In this document: positions 1 to 8,081 of the stretch, one piece after another
How the letters are laid out: every line of letters begins with the position of its first letter
Position numbering within the stretch: the first letter of the stretch is position 1
From: Oscillospiraceae bacterium
GTDB taxonomy: Bacteria > Bacillota > Clostridia > Oscillospirales > Oscillospiraceae
Direction: 5' to 3'
Assembly: GCA_015068025.1 (NCBI GenBank)
Contig: SVLH01000011.1
Coordinates: 1-50,895, forward strand
DNA length: 50,895 nt
The notes under the pieces: generated by a model
What the model saw: only the letters and a program-made list of their open reading frames with translations
Told to the model about the DNA's origin: nothing
Database searches by the model: none
Made by a program: the position numbers and the translations under genes

Positions 1-124
1 AATTTCAAACTTTTATCCTACAATTATATGCAATCTATACACATATTCCCTATAATATGAAACTTCTTTGCTGTAGTGGTTCGTGATAATAGGGATCATA
101 ACACTTCTATCTTGTATTCCTAAG
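1..124. other. AT-rich non-coding stretch, possible end of an integrated element
   Basis: About 30% G+C by direct count (36 of the first 120 bases) against 37 of 60 in the next line. The change is abrupt near position 124, exactly where the spoIIIAC reading frame stops matching its family. I see no convincing open frame, ribosome binding site or terminator in it. A TATAAT at 51-56 on the plus strand lacks a good -35 partner. Context suggests the end of a mobile or sporulation-intervening element whose body lies to the left of the window. Assembly chimerism is the main alternative. Confidence 0.55.
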
Positions 125-241
125 TCCTGCCAAAGTGGTCATCATGGCCTGCTCCTCCCGGCCGCTGCGCACCAGCAGTTGGTTGAGTACCGACACCAGG
201 ATCCCGATGGCTGCAATTTTAAAAATCAGATCAACATCCAT
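107..241 (-). pseudogene. spoIIIAC: Stage III sporulation protein AC, 3'-interrupted (N-terminal 40 codons intact)
   Basis: The minus-strand frame starts with ATG at 241-239 and encodes MDVDLIFKIAAIGILVSVLN, then a loop with RSGREEQAMMTTLAGL. This is the strongly conserved first helix and loop of SpoIIIAC, a small membrane protein of about 65 residues in the SpoIIIA-SpoIIQ channel between mother cell and forespore. After residue 40 (Leu, codon 124-122) only four unrelated residues follow before TAG at 109-107, so the second transmembrane helix is missing. The break coincides with the switch to AT-rich DNA. It lies directly downstream of spoIIIAB, as in the normal spoIIIAA-AH order; spoIIIAD and later genes are not in the window. 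Either the gene is rebuilt by excision of an element during sporulation or it is truly broken. Confidence 0.85.
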
Positions 242-250
242 GTTTTTTCC

Positions 251-748
251 TCAAATCAACAGGATCACCAGCAGAGCTGCTCCGGAAAGGCATAAGGCCG
301 AAACCCTTTGCCCATCTGCCCGAACGTTCCTGTCCATTTCTTCTGCCTCCCTTGAAAGGCACAGCATGACAAGTGAAATCGCATTACAGATTTGTTCCTC
401 ATCTCCACGCAGATCTCCCCCCAGTCTTGCCAGCGAAGCGCCGGTTTCCCGGGAGAGCGGCAGGGACTGCGCGGCCCGCTTCCACGCATCCGACAGCTGC
501 TCCCCCTTTGCAGATGCCTTTGCGGCGGCAGAAAACAGCCCAGCCGCATCCTCCCCGCAGTCCCCGCCCAACCGTTCCAGAAGTGCGGGCAGCGGGGTTC
601 TGGTACAGCGGATCTCCTCGCACATCCGCCGCAGTGCACACAGAAGATCGGACAGCGTGTCCCTCCGCCGACGTCGCTGGGTCATCTGCTGCCATCGCGC
701 AAGAAATCCGCCTGCCAGAATACAAAGACATCCCGTCAGCTTCAGCAT
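251..748 (-). CDS. spoIIIAB: Stage III sporulation protein AB
   Basis: The product has 165 residues, close to the usual 170 or so of SpoIIIAB. This membrane protein, made in the mother cell, belongs to the SpoIIIA complex and its soluble part resembles GspF of type II secretion systems. An N-terminal hydrophobic segment (residues 2-17) and a C-terminal hydrophobic segment (about 150-165) bracket a helical soluble domain rich in Arg, Glu and Leu, which is the expected layout. It overlaps the end of spoIIIAA by 7 bases and is followed nine bases later by spoIIIAC, so it is co-transcribed with both. The role is assigned from family architecture plus operon position; no catalytic motif is expected. 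Confidence 0.9.
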   Translation of the reverse strand: MLKLTGCLCILAGGFLARWQQMTQRRRRRDTLSDLLCALRRMCEEIRCTRTPLPALLERLGGDCGEDAAGLFSAAAKASAKGEQLSDAWKRAAQSLPLSRETGASLARLGGDLRGDEEQICNAISLVMLCLSREAEEMDRNVRADGQRVSALCLSGAALLVILLI

Positions 749-1656
749 GGCAGCTCCTCGATCTCGTAACTTCTCCCTTCCGCTGTCGGGGCGATCCGGA
801 CGATCCGGCGAAATACCTGCTCCTCCAGCAGTTTGCGATACAGCGGTTTTCTCTGCATATCCTCCAGATCCGCTGCGTGTACCGTCGCCAGAAGGCCAAC
901 GCCGCAGCCGGCAGCCATGGACAGCGCTTTCAGATCCTCCGCAGCTGTAATCTCATCCACGGCAATGATCTGCGGATTCATAGCCCGCAGCACCATGGGG
1001 ATCCCGATGGCTTTCGGACAGGCATCCAGCACATCGGTATGGGGGCCAACATCCATCTGCGGCTCTCCCCGATAGCAGACCGCCACCTCGCCCCGCTCGT
1101 CGATCAGTGAGATCCTCTGAGGAGCGTATGTTCCCCCCCCTGTCGACAGCGCCCGCACCAGATCCCGCAGCAGCGTGGTTTTACCGCCGCCCGGCGGCGA
1201 AAGGATAAGCGTACTGACAAAGATTCCGCCGGAAAACAACCGCTCCGCCAGAGAATCCGCGATTCCCTTATGCTCCCTTGCGATACGGATCACCGCGGAG
1301 GAAAAATTCTTCAAATTGGTGTTCATTCCCTCTTTCATCACAGCCGTTCCGCACAGTCCCACACGAAAACCGCCCTGTACCGGAACAAAGCCCTCCCGCA
1401 GCGTTTCCACCGCGGCATAACGCGAAAATTCCGTAGCCAGATCGCACAGCGTTTCCAGTTCCTCCGGCTCCACGGTGACGCTCAAGGGCAATTCTCCCCG
1501 CGGCAGCAGTACCGTCATCTCCCTCCCGCACCGCAAGCGAAATTCCTCTGCCTCCACCTGTTGTTCCTCCGACAGCGCCATGGCTGCCTTGCGAAGCCTG
1601 AACGGAAGTACCGCTGCCGCAGCCTCATACCGCACGATTCGAAAATCCTTTTCCAA
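742..1656 (-). CDS. spoIIIAA: Stage III sporulation protein AA, ATPase
   Basis: The product is a 304-residue secretion-type ATPase thought to drive the SpoIIIA-SpoIIQ channel that feeds the engulfed forespore. Residues 154-161 (PPGGGKTT) form the Walker A loop, IIAVDEI at about 230-236 forms Walker B, and LATVHA further on is a conserved sensor-like segment of this GspE/PilT-related family. The best start is TTG at 1656, because AGGGAGGG lies a short distance upstream and the first residues match the family length. It is the first gene of the spoIIIA operon here and overlaps spoIIIAB by 7 bases. A sigma-E-like promoter lies at 1687-1716, in keeping with mother-cell expression. Confidence 0.95.
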   Translation of the reverse strand: MEKDFRIVRYEAAAAVLPFRLRKAAMALSEEQQVEAEEFRLRCGREMTVLLPRGELPLSVTVEPEELETLCDLATEFSRYAAVETLREGFVPVQGGFRVGLCGTAVMKEGMNTNLKNFSSAVIRIAREHKGIADSLAERLFSGGIFVSTLILSPPGGGKTTLLRDLVRALSTGGGTYAPQRISLIDERGEVAVCYRGEPQMDVGPHTDVLDACPKAIGIPMVLRAMNPQIIAVDEITAAEDLKALSMAAGCGVGLLATVHAADLEDMQRKPLYRKLLEEQVFRRIVRIAPTAEGRSYEIEELPC

Positions 1657-1686
1657 GGGGGTCCCTCCCTTTTCTTTTGTGATTCC

Positions 1687-1716
1687 ACTCTATGACGGCT
1701 CGTCCGCAGGTATGAC
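1687..1716 (-). promoter_or_regulatory. Sigma-E-like promoter for the spoIIIA operon
   Basis: Reading the minus strand, GTCATACC (1716-1709) and CATAGAGT (1694-1687) are separated by 14 bases. These resemble the sigma-E pattern of GTCATATT and CATACAAT with 13-15 base spacing. The spoIIIAA ribosome binding site and TTG start follow about 20-30 bases downstream. spoIIIA is sigma-E dependent in Bacillus subtilis, so position and motif agree. Confidence 0.6.
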
Positions 1717-1722
1717 AGCGGC

Positions 1723-1754
1723 AGAAAAAAAGATCACCCTCACAGAGGTGATCT
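1723..1754 (-). terminator. Intrinsic terminator upstream of the spoIIIA promoter
   Basis: On the minus strand an 8-bp perfect stem (AGATCACC/GGTGATCT) is followed at once by seven T residues. It sits just upstream of the sigma-E-like promoter, so it would end leftward transcription coming from the 1865 gene region and insulate spoIIIA. No minus-strand gene that it would serve is visible upstream. Confidence 0.6.
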
Positions 1755-1807
1755 GTCCGGCAAATTTGAGATGCGCACCGTTCCGCCGCACCCATTTACG
1801 CAAATTG

Positions 1808-1839
1808 CATACACTGGATTGAAAGAAGTCTTTCTTTCA
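1808..1839 (+). promoter_or_regulatory. Sporulation-type -10 element and 5' stem-loop
   Basis: CATACACT at 1808-1815 matches the -10 element of sigma-E/sigma-K promoters. The -35 region is not clear, though CACCC about 20 bases upstream could fit the loose sigma-K pattern. An 8-bp perfect stem-loop (TGAAAGAA/TTCTTTCA, 1820-1839) would lie at the 5' end of the transcript. AGGAGGT at 1851-1857 follows, then the ATG at 1865. Confidence 0.4.
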
Positions 1840-1864
1840 CAGCTACTTATTAGGAGGTATTGCA

Positions 1865-2707
1865 ATGCCCGAAAAAGTTGTGCCCGGTCCGGTTACGGAT
1901 CTCAGCGGCATCCGAGAGGCGGTTTGCATCCATACCCGAAAGATCTATGATTCCTGCCGGGACAAAGATTGTATCGAGGATCTGCGCTTTTATCCGAAGC
2001 GGCAGTATATGGATGTCATCAACCGCGCGCTGTCCGTTAAGGGCGGCAGCGCAAAGCTGCTTCATGTTTATGTGGATGTGGAGCCCGTCAGTTTCAACCG
2101 CGGCTTCTATACGGTGGATATGCGCTTCTTCTATGCCGTGACGCTGCAGGCCTATCTCAGCAGCCCCGCTCCCGTCAACGTGGAGGGTCTGTGCGTGTTC
2201 GATAAGCGGGTGATCCTCTTTGGCAGCGAGGGGAACGCCAAGATCTTCTCCTCCTCCATGCAGACCGGAGAGCCCGACCACCAGTTGATGCGCCGTGCCA
2301 ATTCCCCCATCGCCGTGGTGGAAGCTGTAGATCCCATTGTGCTGGATGCCAGGATCACCGACCACTGCGGCAAGCGCGGCTGCGACTGCGACCTGTGCGA
2401 GGTGCCTGCCTTCGTCAGCAGCTGCTTCGACGGCGAGCTGTGCGGCGGTGACGAAGCGCGCCACATCTATGTCACCCTGGGTCAGTTCTCCATTGTCCGT
2501 CTGGAACGGGATACCCAGCTGCTCATCCCGGTATACAACTACTGCATGCCGGAGAAGGACTGCTCCTGCGGCACGAACCGCAACGAAGATCCCTGCTGCA
2601 TCTTCCGGAACATCGCCTTCCCTGTGGGAGAGTTTTTCCCGCCCAATACGGTGAGTCTTCCGGAAAACTACGAGGACGCCAAAGCCTGCTGCATCTGCGG
2701 AGAGTAA
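1865..2707 (+). CDS. Cys-rich conserved clostridial protein, possible spore coat/exosporium component
   Basis: The product has 280 residues, starting at ATG 1865 with AGGAGGT eight bases upstream. I do not recognise a catalytic domain. It carries 17 cysteines by count, many in tight groups: DSCRDKDC near the N-terminus, CGKRGCDCDLC in the middle, and CSCGTN, DPCC and ACCICGE near the C-terminus. A central beta-rich part contains VYVDVEPV and FGSEGNAKIFSSS. There is no signal peptide or membrane segment. The general look is that of a family common in spore-forming Clostridia that from memory includes spore-surface proteins; I cannot confirm this. The sporulation-type -10 at 1808 and the divergent spoIIIA operon support a sporulation role. 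It is monocistronic, closed by the terminator at 2714. Confidence 0.8.
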   Translation: MPEKVVPGPVTDLSGIREAVCIHTRKIYDSCRDKDCIEDLRFYPKRQYMDVINRALSVKGGSAKLLHVYVDVEPVSFNRGFYTVDMRFFYAVTLQAYLSSPAPVNVEGLCVFDKRVILFGSEGNAKIFSSSMQTGEPDHQLMRRANSPIAVVEAVDPIVLDARITDHCGKRGCDCDLCEVPAFVSSCFDGELCGGDEARHIYVTLGQFSIVRLERDTQLLIPVYNYCMPEKDCSCGTNRNEDPCCIFRNIAFPVGEFFPPNTVSLPENYEDAKACCICGE

Positions 2708-2713
2708 AATGAA

Positions 2714-2748
2714 AGAACAGCCGCCTAAAAAGCGGCTGTTCTCTTGTT
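2714..2748. terminator. Bidirectional terminator between convergent genes
   Basis: Perfect 11-bp stem AGAACAGCCGC/GCGGCTGTTCT (2714-2724 with 2732-2742) and a 7-base loop. T-rich tracts follow on both strands, so it serves the Cys-rich gene on the plus strand and the lipoprotein gene on the minus strand. Confidence 0.85.
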
Positions 2749-3837
2749 TTATCCGATGTTCAGCGTGCTGTTGTCGGGATCCATGATACAGACATAGCTC
2801 GTTCCCTTTCCAAGGGTCAGGGATGTACCATCCTGCAGCTGATACACGAAGGGGCTGTTGCGATCTGCCTTGCTCCATGTGATGGGAATACTCTTCCCGC
2901 CGCAGAAATAGGTGCCGTTGCCGGTGCCGGTCATGCGAACGTTCAGGCGGCCGGCCGTATCACCGGGGATGGGGCTGATGTCCGTTTCCAGAACCAGCAC
3001 ATTGGTCACACCCACCCGTTCGCCGGTATTTCCGTCCACATAGGGACCGTTGTACTGGCTCACCAGATACTGTTTGATGTTGGCGTCATACTCAAACACG
3101 CCGGTCTTATAGCTGGAAAATTTCAGCGTAACGACTTCCGCCGCGCTGCCGCCTGCCGGGGTGCCGTCCTCGACAAACGCCTGTGCGTACTGATAACCCT
3201 CCGCATGCTCCGTGGCGTAGTTTCCGCCGGCCAGATATGCAAGGATCTTCTCACCAGAGGTCAGCAGGCTGTGCTCATAGCCGGCGGTCTTTCTTCTTTC
3301 AGCGTCCCGCCAGAATGCCTCTCCCATGCTGCCGCCCTTGATGCCGTCGATGTTGTCCACATCCCAGGAAGTGATCTCCTCATAGGCCTGGGGGCTGGCA
3401 CCGGCATGTACCAGCACCGCATCGTGCCCCAGCGCGGCTTCCAGATAATAAGAGCGGGTGGAACGGATGCTGCCCAGATTGCCCACGCCTTCCAGCGACT
3501 GGAAAATGCCGATCATACGGGTGACTGCACCCTCCGCCGGGATCTCATAAATGATGTCTGCCTTGCTGACACCCAGCTGAGGCTGGGCGGCTTTGAGGTT
3601 ATTGAGCATCACCGCAACGGGACGATCGTTTTCATACTCTGGCTCCATGGGCATCCCCGTCAGGGGGTTGAGACCCTTGGGCAGATTCGGATCGACTTCG
3701 GGAACGGGATCGGGGGTAACGACATCTTCCTTCTCCACCGGATCCGTGACCGGAGGGATCTCCTCCTTCTTGCCACATCCGACCAAAGAAAAGATCATCC
3801 ACACCGCAAGAATTGCTGCTGCCAAACGCTTGTTCAT
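2749..3837 (-). CDS. YerB-like DUF3048 lipoprotein
   Basis: The product has 362 residues. The start chosen is ATG 3837, preceded by AGAGGAAG, because it begins a textbook lipoprotein signal: Met-Asn-Lys-Arg, a hydrophobic core, then lipobox LVGC with the lipidated cysteine at residue 21. An acidic/proline linker (about 22-55) leads into NPLTGMP and PVAVMLNN, the hallmark opening of the DUF3048 (YerB) domain. ADIIYEIPAEG and SIRSTRSYY follow, and the DUF3048 C-terminal domain fills the rest. The protein should be anchored on the outer face of the membrane. Family function is unknown, though related domains occur with cell-wall proteins. It is monocistronic and converges on the 1865 gene. Confidence 0.92.
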   Translation of the reverse strand: MNKRLAAAILAVWMIFSLVGCGKKEEIPPVTDPVEKEDVVTPDPVPEVDPNLPKGLNPLTGMPMEPEYENDRPVAVMLNNLKAAQPQLGVSKADIIYEIPAEGAVTRMIGIFQSLEGVGNLGSIRSTRSYYLEAALGHDAVLVHAGASPQAYEEITSWDVDNIDGIKGGSMGEAFWRDAERRKTAGYEHSLLTSGEKILAYLAGGNYATEHAEGYQYAQAFVEDGTPAGGSAAEVVTLKFSSYKTGVFEYDANIKQYLVSQYNGPYVDGNTGERVGVTNVLVLETDISPIPGDTAGRLNVRMTGTGNGTYFCGGKSIPITWSKADRNSPFVYQLQDGTSLTLGKGTSYVCIMDPDNSTLNIG

Positions 3838-3930
3838 GTTGTTGTCGCTTCCTCTCAGAGTTGTTGAACTCATGATACCAATCTGCGAGAAAAGCGTCAA
3901 GGTAAAATTCGACCTTTTTCGATTTCAGTC

Positions 3931-3959
3931 TGTACAAATTCTGCGGGACAGAGTATACT
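3931..3959 (+). promoter_or_regulatory. Sigma-A promoter for the DUF4364 gene
   Basis: TGTACA (3931-3936), a 17-base spacer, and TATACT (3954-3959). The ribosome binding site CGGAGGT follows at about 3979-3984. Confidence 0.55.
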
Positions 3960-3991
3960 GGATCCAGATCATCCTATCGGAGGTAATACAC

Positions 3992-4534
3992 ATGGCAGGC
4001 CGCGGGTTTATCCACGACAAGCTGGACATTAAATTTCTGATTTTATATATTGCCGCCCGCATCATTGAGCCGGTGCCCTTCAACACGATTCTGGAGCTGG
4101 CGCTGTGCGACGACGGCGTGGAGTATTTCGATTTTTCCGAATGTATGCGGGATCTGGTGGCGACCGATCACCTGACCCTTTCGGAGGAAGGTCTCTACGC
4201 CATCACGGAAAAGGGCATCCGCAACAGCGAGATCTGTGAATCCAGCCTTCCCTATTCCGTGCGCCTGCGCTGCGACAGAGATCTGGAAAATTGGAACCGT
4301 AAGCTGCGCCGCAAACATCAGGTGCGCGCCTCCTCCGCAAAGCGAGAGAACGGCACATACACCGTCCACATGGCGCTGGACGATGATCTTGGCAACATCA
4401 TGGATCTGAAACTGATGGCCGTTCAGGAAAACATGGCGCAGGTCTTTATGGAACGCTTCCAGAAAAATCCCGAATACATTTTCACAGAGATCATGAAACT
4501 CATGCTTTCGGAAATGCCGGATGAATCCAATTGA
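3992..4534 (+). CDS. DUF4364 family protein (winged-helix-like)
   Basis: The product has 180 residues. The start is ATG 3992, set by CGGAGGT seven bases upstream and by the family N-terminus with KLDIKFLILYI; the open frame extends further upstream but without a start signal. The first 75 or so residues look like a compact helical, winged-helix-type domain (LYIAARIIEPVPFNTILELA), followed by a beta-rich C-terminal half ending in a long helix. This is the pattern of DUF4364 proteins of Clostridia, which are presumed transcriptional regulators without a known ligand. It stands alone between a sigma-A promoter and a strong bidirectional terminator, divergent from the DUF3048 lipoprotein gene. 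Confidence 0.88.
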   Translation: MAGRGFIHDKLDIKFLILYIAARIIEPVPFNTILELALCDDGVEYFDFSECMRDLVATDHLTLSEEGLYAITEKGIRNSEICESSLPYSVRLRCDRDLENWNRKLRRKHQVRASSAKRENGTYTVHMALDDDLGNIMDLKLMAVQENMAQVFMERFQKNPEYIFTEIMKLMLSEMPDESN

Positions 4535-4537
4535 CGC

Positions 4538-4570
4538 AAAAGCACCCCAACCGCGGTTGGGGTGCTTTTT
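4538..4570. terminator. Bidirectional terminator between DUF4364 gene and dnaE
   Basis: A near-perfect palindrome of AAAAGCACCCCAACC with its complement closes on a central GC, with T-runs on both strands. It ends the DUF4364 gene (plus) and the hprK-to-dnaE run (minus). Confidence 0.9.
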
Positions 4571-4571
4571 A

Positions 4572-7500
4572 TTACTTGATTACCACATTTTCCGGTCCCA
4601 AAAGCTCTTTTGCCTCGTCGATCAGCGCCTTGTGGAGCAGCACCTGCGTTCCGTAAACCTTGCGGGTATCCGCCATGACCATTTTGACCTGTGTATTGCC
4701 GGGGAACATATTGAACACCAGCTTCATGTGGCGCACCGAGGGGTGATCGATGCAGGGGAATTTCAGGAAGAGGGTGCTTCCTTCCACCTTCTTTTCTCCG
4801 CTGACAGGTGCCTCCACCGGCGGCAGCTCGCTTTCCGCCACGGAGAGGGGATAGACGGAGTCGCACATGATCTGCGGCGCTTTTTCGTCCCGCACGGACA
4901 ACTTGCCCTTGACAACGACCGCCTGATTCTCCTTCAGGTACGCGCCGCAGGTGTCCAGCACACGGGAGAAGCAAAGCATCTCCATGGAAGCGGTGTCATC
5001 CTCGATCACGACGTAGGCCATCAGGGAGTTGTTTTTTGTGGTTTTGGTCTTGGTGGAGGACACGACGCCGCAGACAGTGATACGCTGGTTATCCGCAAAG
5101 TGCTTGGGCCCGCCCTCCTGTGAAAAATCCTCCAGAATGGTGCCGATGGAGGGCGTTTTCATCCGCCGCACCACGTCGCGATACTGATCCATGGGGTGGC
5201 CGGAAAGGTAAAGTCCGGTGGTCTCCTTCTCCATCATCATCAATTCCTGGGTGCTAAACTCCGGAATGTCAGGCAGGTTAATTTCCTTTACACCCGTTGA
5301 ATTAGCAGCATTTCCCGTGGAAAGAGAGAAGAAATCCATCTGTCCTTCCAGATTTTGCCGCTGCTGGGCGGCAATGGAGTCCATCACGGATTCATAGACG
5401 CGGATCAGCTGGGAACGACGGGCCCCGGTGGTGTCAAAGGCGCCGGCACGGATGAGATTTTCCATCGCCCGCTTATTCATATCACTGCCCATCATGCGGG
5501 TGCAGAAATCGTGCAGGGATGTGAAAGCGCCGTTTTCCCGTTCCCGCATCACGGACTGGATAAAGCCACGGCCAATGTTCTTAATGGCCACCAGGCCAAA
5601 GCGAATGCCCCCCTCCTCCACCGTAAAGCGGTCGGCAGAGGCGTTGATGTCCGGCGGCAGCAGTGCGATGCCGCAGTCCTTGCACTCGTTGATATAGCCG
5701 GCCACCTTGTCGGAGTTGTCCAGTACAGAGGTCAGCAGCGCCGCCATATACTCCTTGGGATAGTGGCACTTGAACCACGCCGTCTGATAGGCCACCACCG
5801 CGTAAGACACAGCGTGTGCCTTGTTGAAGGCGTAGTTTGCAAAATCATAGATCTCCTGATAGATGGCCTCTGCCGATGCCTCGGGGATGCCGTTGGCCAC
5901 ACAGCCAGCGATCCCCCGCTCCGCGTCGCCGTGGATAAAGGCGTCCTTTTCCCGCTGGATCTGGGCAGCCTTTTTCTTGGAGATGGCGCGGCGCACCATA
6001 TCTGCCTGTCCCAGCGAGTAGCCACCCAACTGCTGGAAGATCTGGATGACCTGCTCCTGATAGACGATGCAGCCGTAGGTGATGGAGAGAATTGGCTCCA
6101 GACTGGGATGCTTGTAGGAGATCAGCCTGGGATCATGCTTACAGGCGATAAACCGCGGGATGGAGTCCATGGGGCCGGGGCGATACAGCGCGATGATGGC
6201 CGTGATATCTTCGATGTTCTGGGGCTTCAGTCCCACGCACACGCCGGTCATACCGGTGGATTCCATCTGGAACACACCGGAGGTCTGGCCGCGGGAGATC
6301 ATTTCAAAGGTCTCCGGGTCATTTTCCGGAATATCTTCCATCCGGAAGTCCGGAAGCTGCTGGCGTACCATCTTCACCGCGTCGTCCAGAACTGTCAGGT
6401 TTCGCAGACCGAGGAAGTCCATTTTCAGCAGGCCCAGCTCTTCCAACGTGGTCATCACATACTGGCAAACCACCGCCTCGTCGTTTCTGGCAAGGGGCAC
6501 ATACTCATAAACCGGGCGCTTGGTAATCACCACGCCGGCGGCATGGGTGGAGGCATGGCGGGGCATGCCCTCCAATGCTCTGGCAGTATCAATGAGCTTT
6601 CTGACCTGCTCATCGGTGTCGTAAAGCTCGCTCAGGGGCTTGCTGAGACGCAAGGCGTCCTCCAGCGTAATGTGCAGGGTGTTGGGCACCTGCTTGGCGA
6701 TCTGGTCCACTTCGGCATAGGGGATATTCATCACACGACCCACGTCGCGGATCACGCCACGGGCTGCCATCGTACCAAAGGTGACGATCTGCGCCACATG
6801 GTCGTCGCCGTATTTGCGGCGAACATAGTCCACCACTTCCCCGCGGCGGGTATCGCCAAAGTCCATATCGATATCCGGCATGGACACGCGCTCCGGATTC
6901 AGAAACCGTTCGAAATACAGACTGTACTGCATGGGGTCGATATCCGTGATATCAAGACAATAGCTGACCATGGAACCCGCCGCGCTGCCACGCCCGGGGC
7001 CCACGGGAATATCCACACTTTTTGCGTAGCGCACAAAGTCGGACACGATGAGGAAATAGTCCGTAAAGCCCATTTTCTCGATCATATCCTGCTCGTATTC
7101 CAGCTGGTAACGGTACTGATCGTCATCGCCGTAGCGGCGGCGGTAGCCCTCGTCACACAGCTTTTTCAGGTAAGAGAAGCTGTCATAGCCCGGTGGAAGT
7201 TGGAATTCGGGCAGGTGATACTTGCCGAAGGTAAATTCCAGATTGCACATGTCTGCGATCTTTTCCGTATTGGCAACCGCATCCTCATACTCCGCAAACA
7301 GCTCCTGCATCTCCGCCTCACTGCGAAGATAGAAGTTCCGCGGCTCGTAGCGCATGCGGTTTTCATCGTCCAGCGTTTTTCCGGTCTGGATGCACAGCAG
7401 CACATCGTGCGCCTCGGCATCCTCTTTCCGCAGATAGTGGGCGTCGTTGGTGCAGACCAGCGGAATCCCGGTCTCCTCATGGAGCCGCAGGAGCTGCCGG

Positions 7501-8063
7501 TTCACAACGGTCTGTTCCTGAATGCCGTGATCCTGCAGTTCCAGATAGAACCGGTCGGGGCCGAACAGTTCTGCCAACTGGAGCGCATAATTCTTCGCGT
7601 TTTCATACTCTCCGTTCCGCAGCCGCTTGGGGATCTCACCTGCAAGGCAGGCAGACAGAGCGATCAGGCCGCCGGAATGTTCCCGCAGCAACGCCATATC
7701 AATGCGCGGCTTGATGTAGAAACCGTCCGTCCACGCCATAGAGACCATGTAGGAGAGATTGCGATAGCCCTCCTCATTCTCGCAAAGCAGTACCAGATGG
7801 CGGCTTTCCGCGTCAAATTCGTGAATTTTATCAAAGCGGGAACGCCCGGGGGGCGTCACATACACCTCGCAGCCGATGATGGGCTTGATGCCCTCCGCCT
7901 TACAGGCGCGGTAAAAGTCCACCGCACCGTACATGACGCCGTGGTCCGTGATGGCGCAGGCAGTCTGCCCCATCTCCTTGACGATCTTCGGCAGATCGCG
8001 GATGCGGCAGGCACCGTCCAGCAAACTGAACTCCGTATGCACATGTAAATGAACGAAGGACAT
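4572..8063 (-). CDS. dnaE: DNA polymerase III subunit alpha, DnaE type
   Basis: The product has 1163 residues, normal for DnaE. It begins with the PHP domain (HLHVHTEFSLLDG, residues 5-17). The palm carries GPGRGSAAGS at 355-364 and the catalytic PDIDMDF at 396-402, whose aspartates bind the metal ions. The helix-hairpin-helix and OB-fold regions follow in the last third. No proofreading exonuclease is inserted, which separates it from PolC. In Gram-positive bacteria DnaE extends RNA primers before handing over to PolC, which is also encoded here at 24502-28482. The start has GGAGG seven bases upstream. It is the last gene of the hprK-murB-rapZ-whiA run and stops just before the terminator at 4538. 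Confidence 0.97.
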   Translation of the reverse strand: MSFVHLHVHTEFSLLDGACRIRDLPKIVKEMGQTACAITDHGVMYGAVDFYRACKAEGIKPIIGCEVYVTPPGRSRFDKIHEFDAESRHLVLLCENEEGYRNLSYMVSMAWTDGFYIKPRIDMALLREHSGGLIALSACLAGEIPKRLRNGEYENAKNYALQLAELFGPDRFYLELQDHGIQEQTVVNRQLLRLHEETGIPLVCTNDAHYLRKEDAEAHDVLLCIQTGKTLDDENRMRYEPRNFYLRSEAEMQELFAEYEDAVANTEKIADMCNLEFTFGKYHLPEFQLPPGYDSFSYLKKLCDEGYRRRYGDDDQYRYQLEYEQDMIEKMGFTDYFLIVSDFVRYAKSVDIPVGPGRGSAAGSMVSYCLDITDIDPMQYSLYFERFLNPERVSMPDIDMDFGDTRRGEVVDYVRRKYGDDHVAQIVTFGTMAARGVIRDVGRVMNIPYAEVDQIAKQVPNTLHITLEDALRLSKPLSELYDTDEQVRKLIDTARALEGMPRHASTHAAGVVITKRPVYEYVPLARNDEAVVCQYVMTTLEELGLLKMDFLGLRNLTVLDDAVKMVRQQLPDFRMEDIPENDPETFEMISRGQTSGVFQMESTGMTGVCVGLKPQNIEDITAIIALYRPGPMDSIPRFIACKHDPRLISYKHPSLEPILSITYGCIVYQEQVIQIFQQLGGYSLGQADMVRRAISKKKAAQIQREKDAFIHGDAERGIAGCVANGIPEASAEAIYQEIYDFANYAFNKAHAVSYAVVAYQTAWFKCHYPKEYMAALLTSVLDNSDKVAGYINECKDCGIALLPPDINASADRFTVEEGGIRFGLVAIKNIGRGFIQSVMRERENGAFTSLHDFCTRMMGSDMNKRAMENLIRAGAFDTTGARRSQLIRVYESVMDSIAAQQRQNLEGQMDFFSLSTGNAANSTGVKEINLPDIPEFSTQELMMMEKETTGLYLSGHPMDQYRDVVRRMKTPSIGTILEDFSQEGGPKHFADNQRITVCGVVSSTKTKTTKNNSLMAYVVIEDDTASMEMLCFSRVLDTCGAYLKENQAVVVKGKLSVRDEKAPQIMCDSVYPLSVAESELPPVEAPVSGEKKVEGSTLFLKFPCIDHPSVRHMKLVFNMFPGNTQVKMVMADTRKVYGTQVLLHKALIDEAKELLGPENVVIK

Positions 8064-8081
8064 TCCGTTCCCTCCTGTTGT

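Noticed and set aside
51-56. TATAAT in the AT-rich left edge as an outward promoter of an element
   Set aside because: There is no -35 better than three of six matches at 16-18 bases, and such hexamers are expected by chance in DNA of this composition.
5355-8048. A very long open frame on the plus strand opposite dnaE
   Set aside because: It lacks a ribosome binding site, and its composition is the mirror image of dnaE codon bias. The same applies to the open frame opposite polC (24571-28554), opposite lon (37583-40123) and others.
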